A DNA stretch of 26,503 bases from Tritrichomonas foetus. Lineage: Eukaryota > Parabasalia > Tritrichomonadida > Tritrichomonadidae. The notes beneath the pieces were generated by a model. The model was not told the origin of the DNA. It worked only from the letters and a program-made list of their open reading frames with translations, and ran no database searches. Shown piece after piece: positions 25,487 through 26,503 of this stretch (the first letter of the stretch is position 1; each line of letters opens with the position of its first letter). The stretch spans positions 1-26,503 of the forward strand of contig MLAK01001225.1 in NCBI GenBank assembly GCA_001839685.1, written 5' to 3'. The translations under genes were made by a program, and so were the position numbers.

Positions 25487-26218
25487 TCAATAAACATAAG
25501 GAGTTGGATAAATCGATCTTGCAACTAATTCGACCTTTTCTGAAGCAGCCCTGAAGTGCGCTGCAGTCCTGCCTCCACCCTGCGCTGCAGGAGACATAAT
25601 CCATCGCCATGCATCCCTGTGACATGGATCAGTTCGATATGCAAGAATAATAAAGAGCACAAGATATCCTAGTGTTGCAGCAATTACGTTCAAACGAAAT
25701 GCAACAAATGAATAAAAAATGAGATAAAAAAGAACAAGGATTTCCATAAAAGCTCTGAATCTTTGTAAACCAATTGACTTCATAATTGGTCGGGTGAAAT
25801 TAAGAAGGAAGTCGGAATTTGATTGTCGTGATGAAAATCGACTGTCGATTGTTTTCGCGAAGTGATAAAGGAAGAAGGGAAGCTTGGAAATGAAGTAAAT
25901 TCTCGAGTGCGCTTTGGCGATGAAAATTACCAAATCTGCGAAGAGATAATGAAATGAAATATCGAAATAGAGAGTTTTCATCTTTGATGATGAGGAAATA
26001 AAATGCTTGACTGCCATGAAAAAGTCGAATCCAATAATGCAAACCATGTCAACGTAAACTAAAAACTTGCTGAAATCTTTCGAATCTGGAATGAAAAGCG
26101 TAACGAAGAGCGAAAATAATAAAAACGGAGGTAGAATGCCGGTTATGAAGATAATAATCGGGCTGTGGCCTGTTTTCTCAAAAGACCTTGGAAATCGATA
26201 TTGTGGAGAAGTGCCCAT
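25487..26218 (-). CDS. TMEM33/Pom33-like multi-span membrane protein
   Basis: This 243-residue protein has about four to five hydrophobic spans (residues about 20-43, 52-70, 87-103, 113-122 weak, 160-195). TMEM33/Pom33 proteins sit in the ER and nuclear envelope and help shape tubules and position nuclear pores. The order of features resembles that family: a D.SFHYLFADLVIFI segment, SKLPFFLYHFAKTID, a helical pair ending ILAYRTDPCHRDAWRWI (compare the family's RY.SRRNPYCR..F), and a closing amphipathic VELVARSIYPTP. No catalytic residues are expected. TCATATG lies about 25 bases before the start. The alternative is an unassigned multi-span membrane protein; I rate the family call moderate. 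Confidence 0.55.
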   Translation of the reverse strand: MGTSPQYRFPRSFEKTGHSPIIIFITGILPPFLLFSLFVTLFIPDSKDFSKFLVYVDMVCIIGFDFFMAVKHFISSSSKMKTLYFDISFHYLFADLVIFIAKAHSRIYFISKLPFFLYHFAKTIDSRFSSRQSNSDFLLNFTRPIMKSIGLQRFRAFMEILVLFYLIFYSFVAFRLNVIAATLGYLVLFIILAYRTDPCHRDAWRWIMSPAAQGGGRTAAHFRAASEKVELVARSIYPTPYVY

Positions 26219-26503
26219 TTATGGACATGTCATATGAAAAATATTGTGATTTACTTCTTGCAGAACGTAAGGAGCTTTATGTATATGAATAAACGAATAT
26301 TTTAAAGTATGCATGCATAATATTTTTCTAATTTAAGTAAATATTACCAAAATATTACAAAAGACAAGATTGGATATAATGTATTCAAAAGTTGTGAATT
26401 AATAAATTAAAATGGATGTATATCTTTCCAGTCGAAAATCCACTTTTTATAAACTTTTTGATAGAATTGAATAATTATTTTTTGATAAGATAGTCGAAAA
26501 TGC
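26219..26503. other. Upstream flank of the TMEM33-like gene
   Basis: This AT-rich stretch presumably holds the promoter of the minus-strand gene (TTTTTCATATGACATG on that strand). ATCCACTTTTTATAAA near 26429 shares eleven bases with the transposon end but lacks the rest. No gene is seen. Confidence 0.4.

Overview
The window looks like nuclear DNA of a parabasalid protist (a trichomonad such as Tritrichomonas or Trichomonas). It is AT-rich and its genes are intronless and closely packed on both strands. There is a relic that reads like the trichomonad ankyrin/DUF3447 family and a very large multi-membrane-pass PAS/adenylate cyclase of the kind expanded in trichomonads. TCA-type initiator motifs lie within a few bases of many start codons, and several stop codons sit inside TAAA. 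The species is an inference; no rRNA or tRNA marker is present.

Positions 1-4530 are accessory DNA. They hold two 74-bp tandem repeats that can fold into hairpins, a decayed ankyrin-type pseudogene (about 261-1213), and a 3.1-kb DNA transposon-like element (1439-4527) bounded by 25-bp terminal inverted repeats that match at 24 positions. The element carries a DDE transposase of the IS630/Tc1/mariner type and, divergently, an unrecognised 258-residue protein. This two-gene element is the best candidate here for something undescribed.

Positions 4600-12840 are mostly conserved housekeeping genes: the ribosome-biogenesis GTPase LSG1 (+), V-ATPase subunit E (-), a short MAN1/Src1/Heh-like inner-nuclear-membrane protein (-), a roadblock/LC7-fold protein (+), an armadillo-like helical-repeat protein (-), and a tail-anchored TBC-domain Rab GAP resembling TBC1D20/Gyp8 (+). 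In all six, a TCAA tetranucleotide lies just upstream of the start codon.

Positions 13260-26220 are richer in membrane and signalling genes: a small type I membrane protein (-), a 1033-residue type I surface protein (-), a Rab5-like GTPase (+), a 1497-residue PAS/adenylate cyclase with about a dozen membrane spans (-), a small uncertain gene with coding-like sequence continuing past its stop (-), and a TMEM33/Pom33-like membrane protein (-). Gene-free stretches hold relic reading frames, short inverted repeats and AT-rich spacer. Several long open frames begin with TTG or GTG; because this is a eukaryote I moved those starts to the first ATG.
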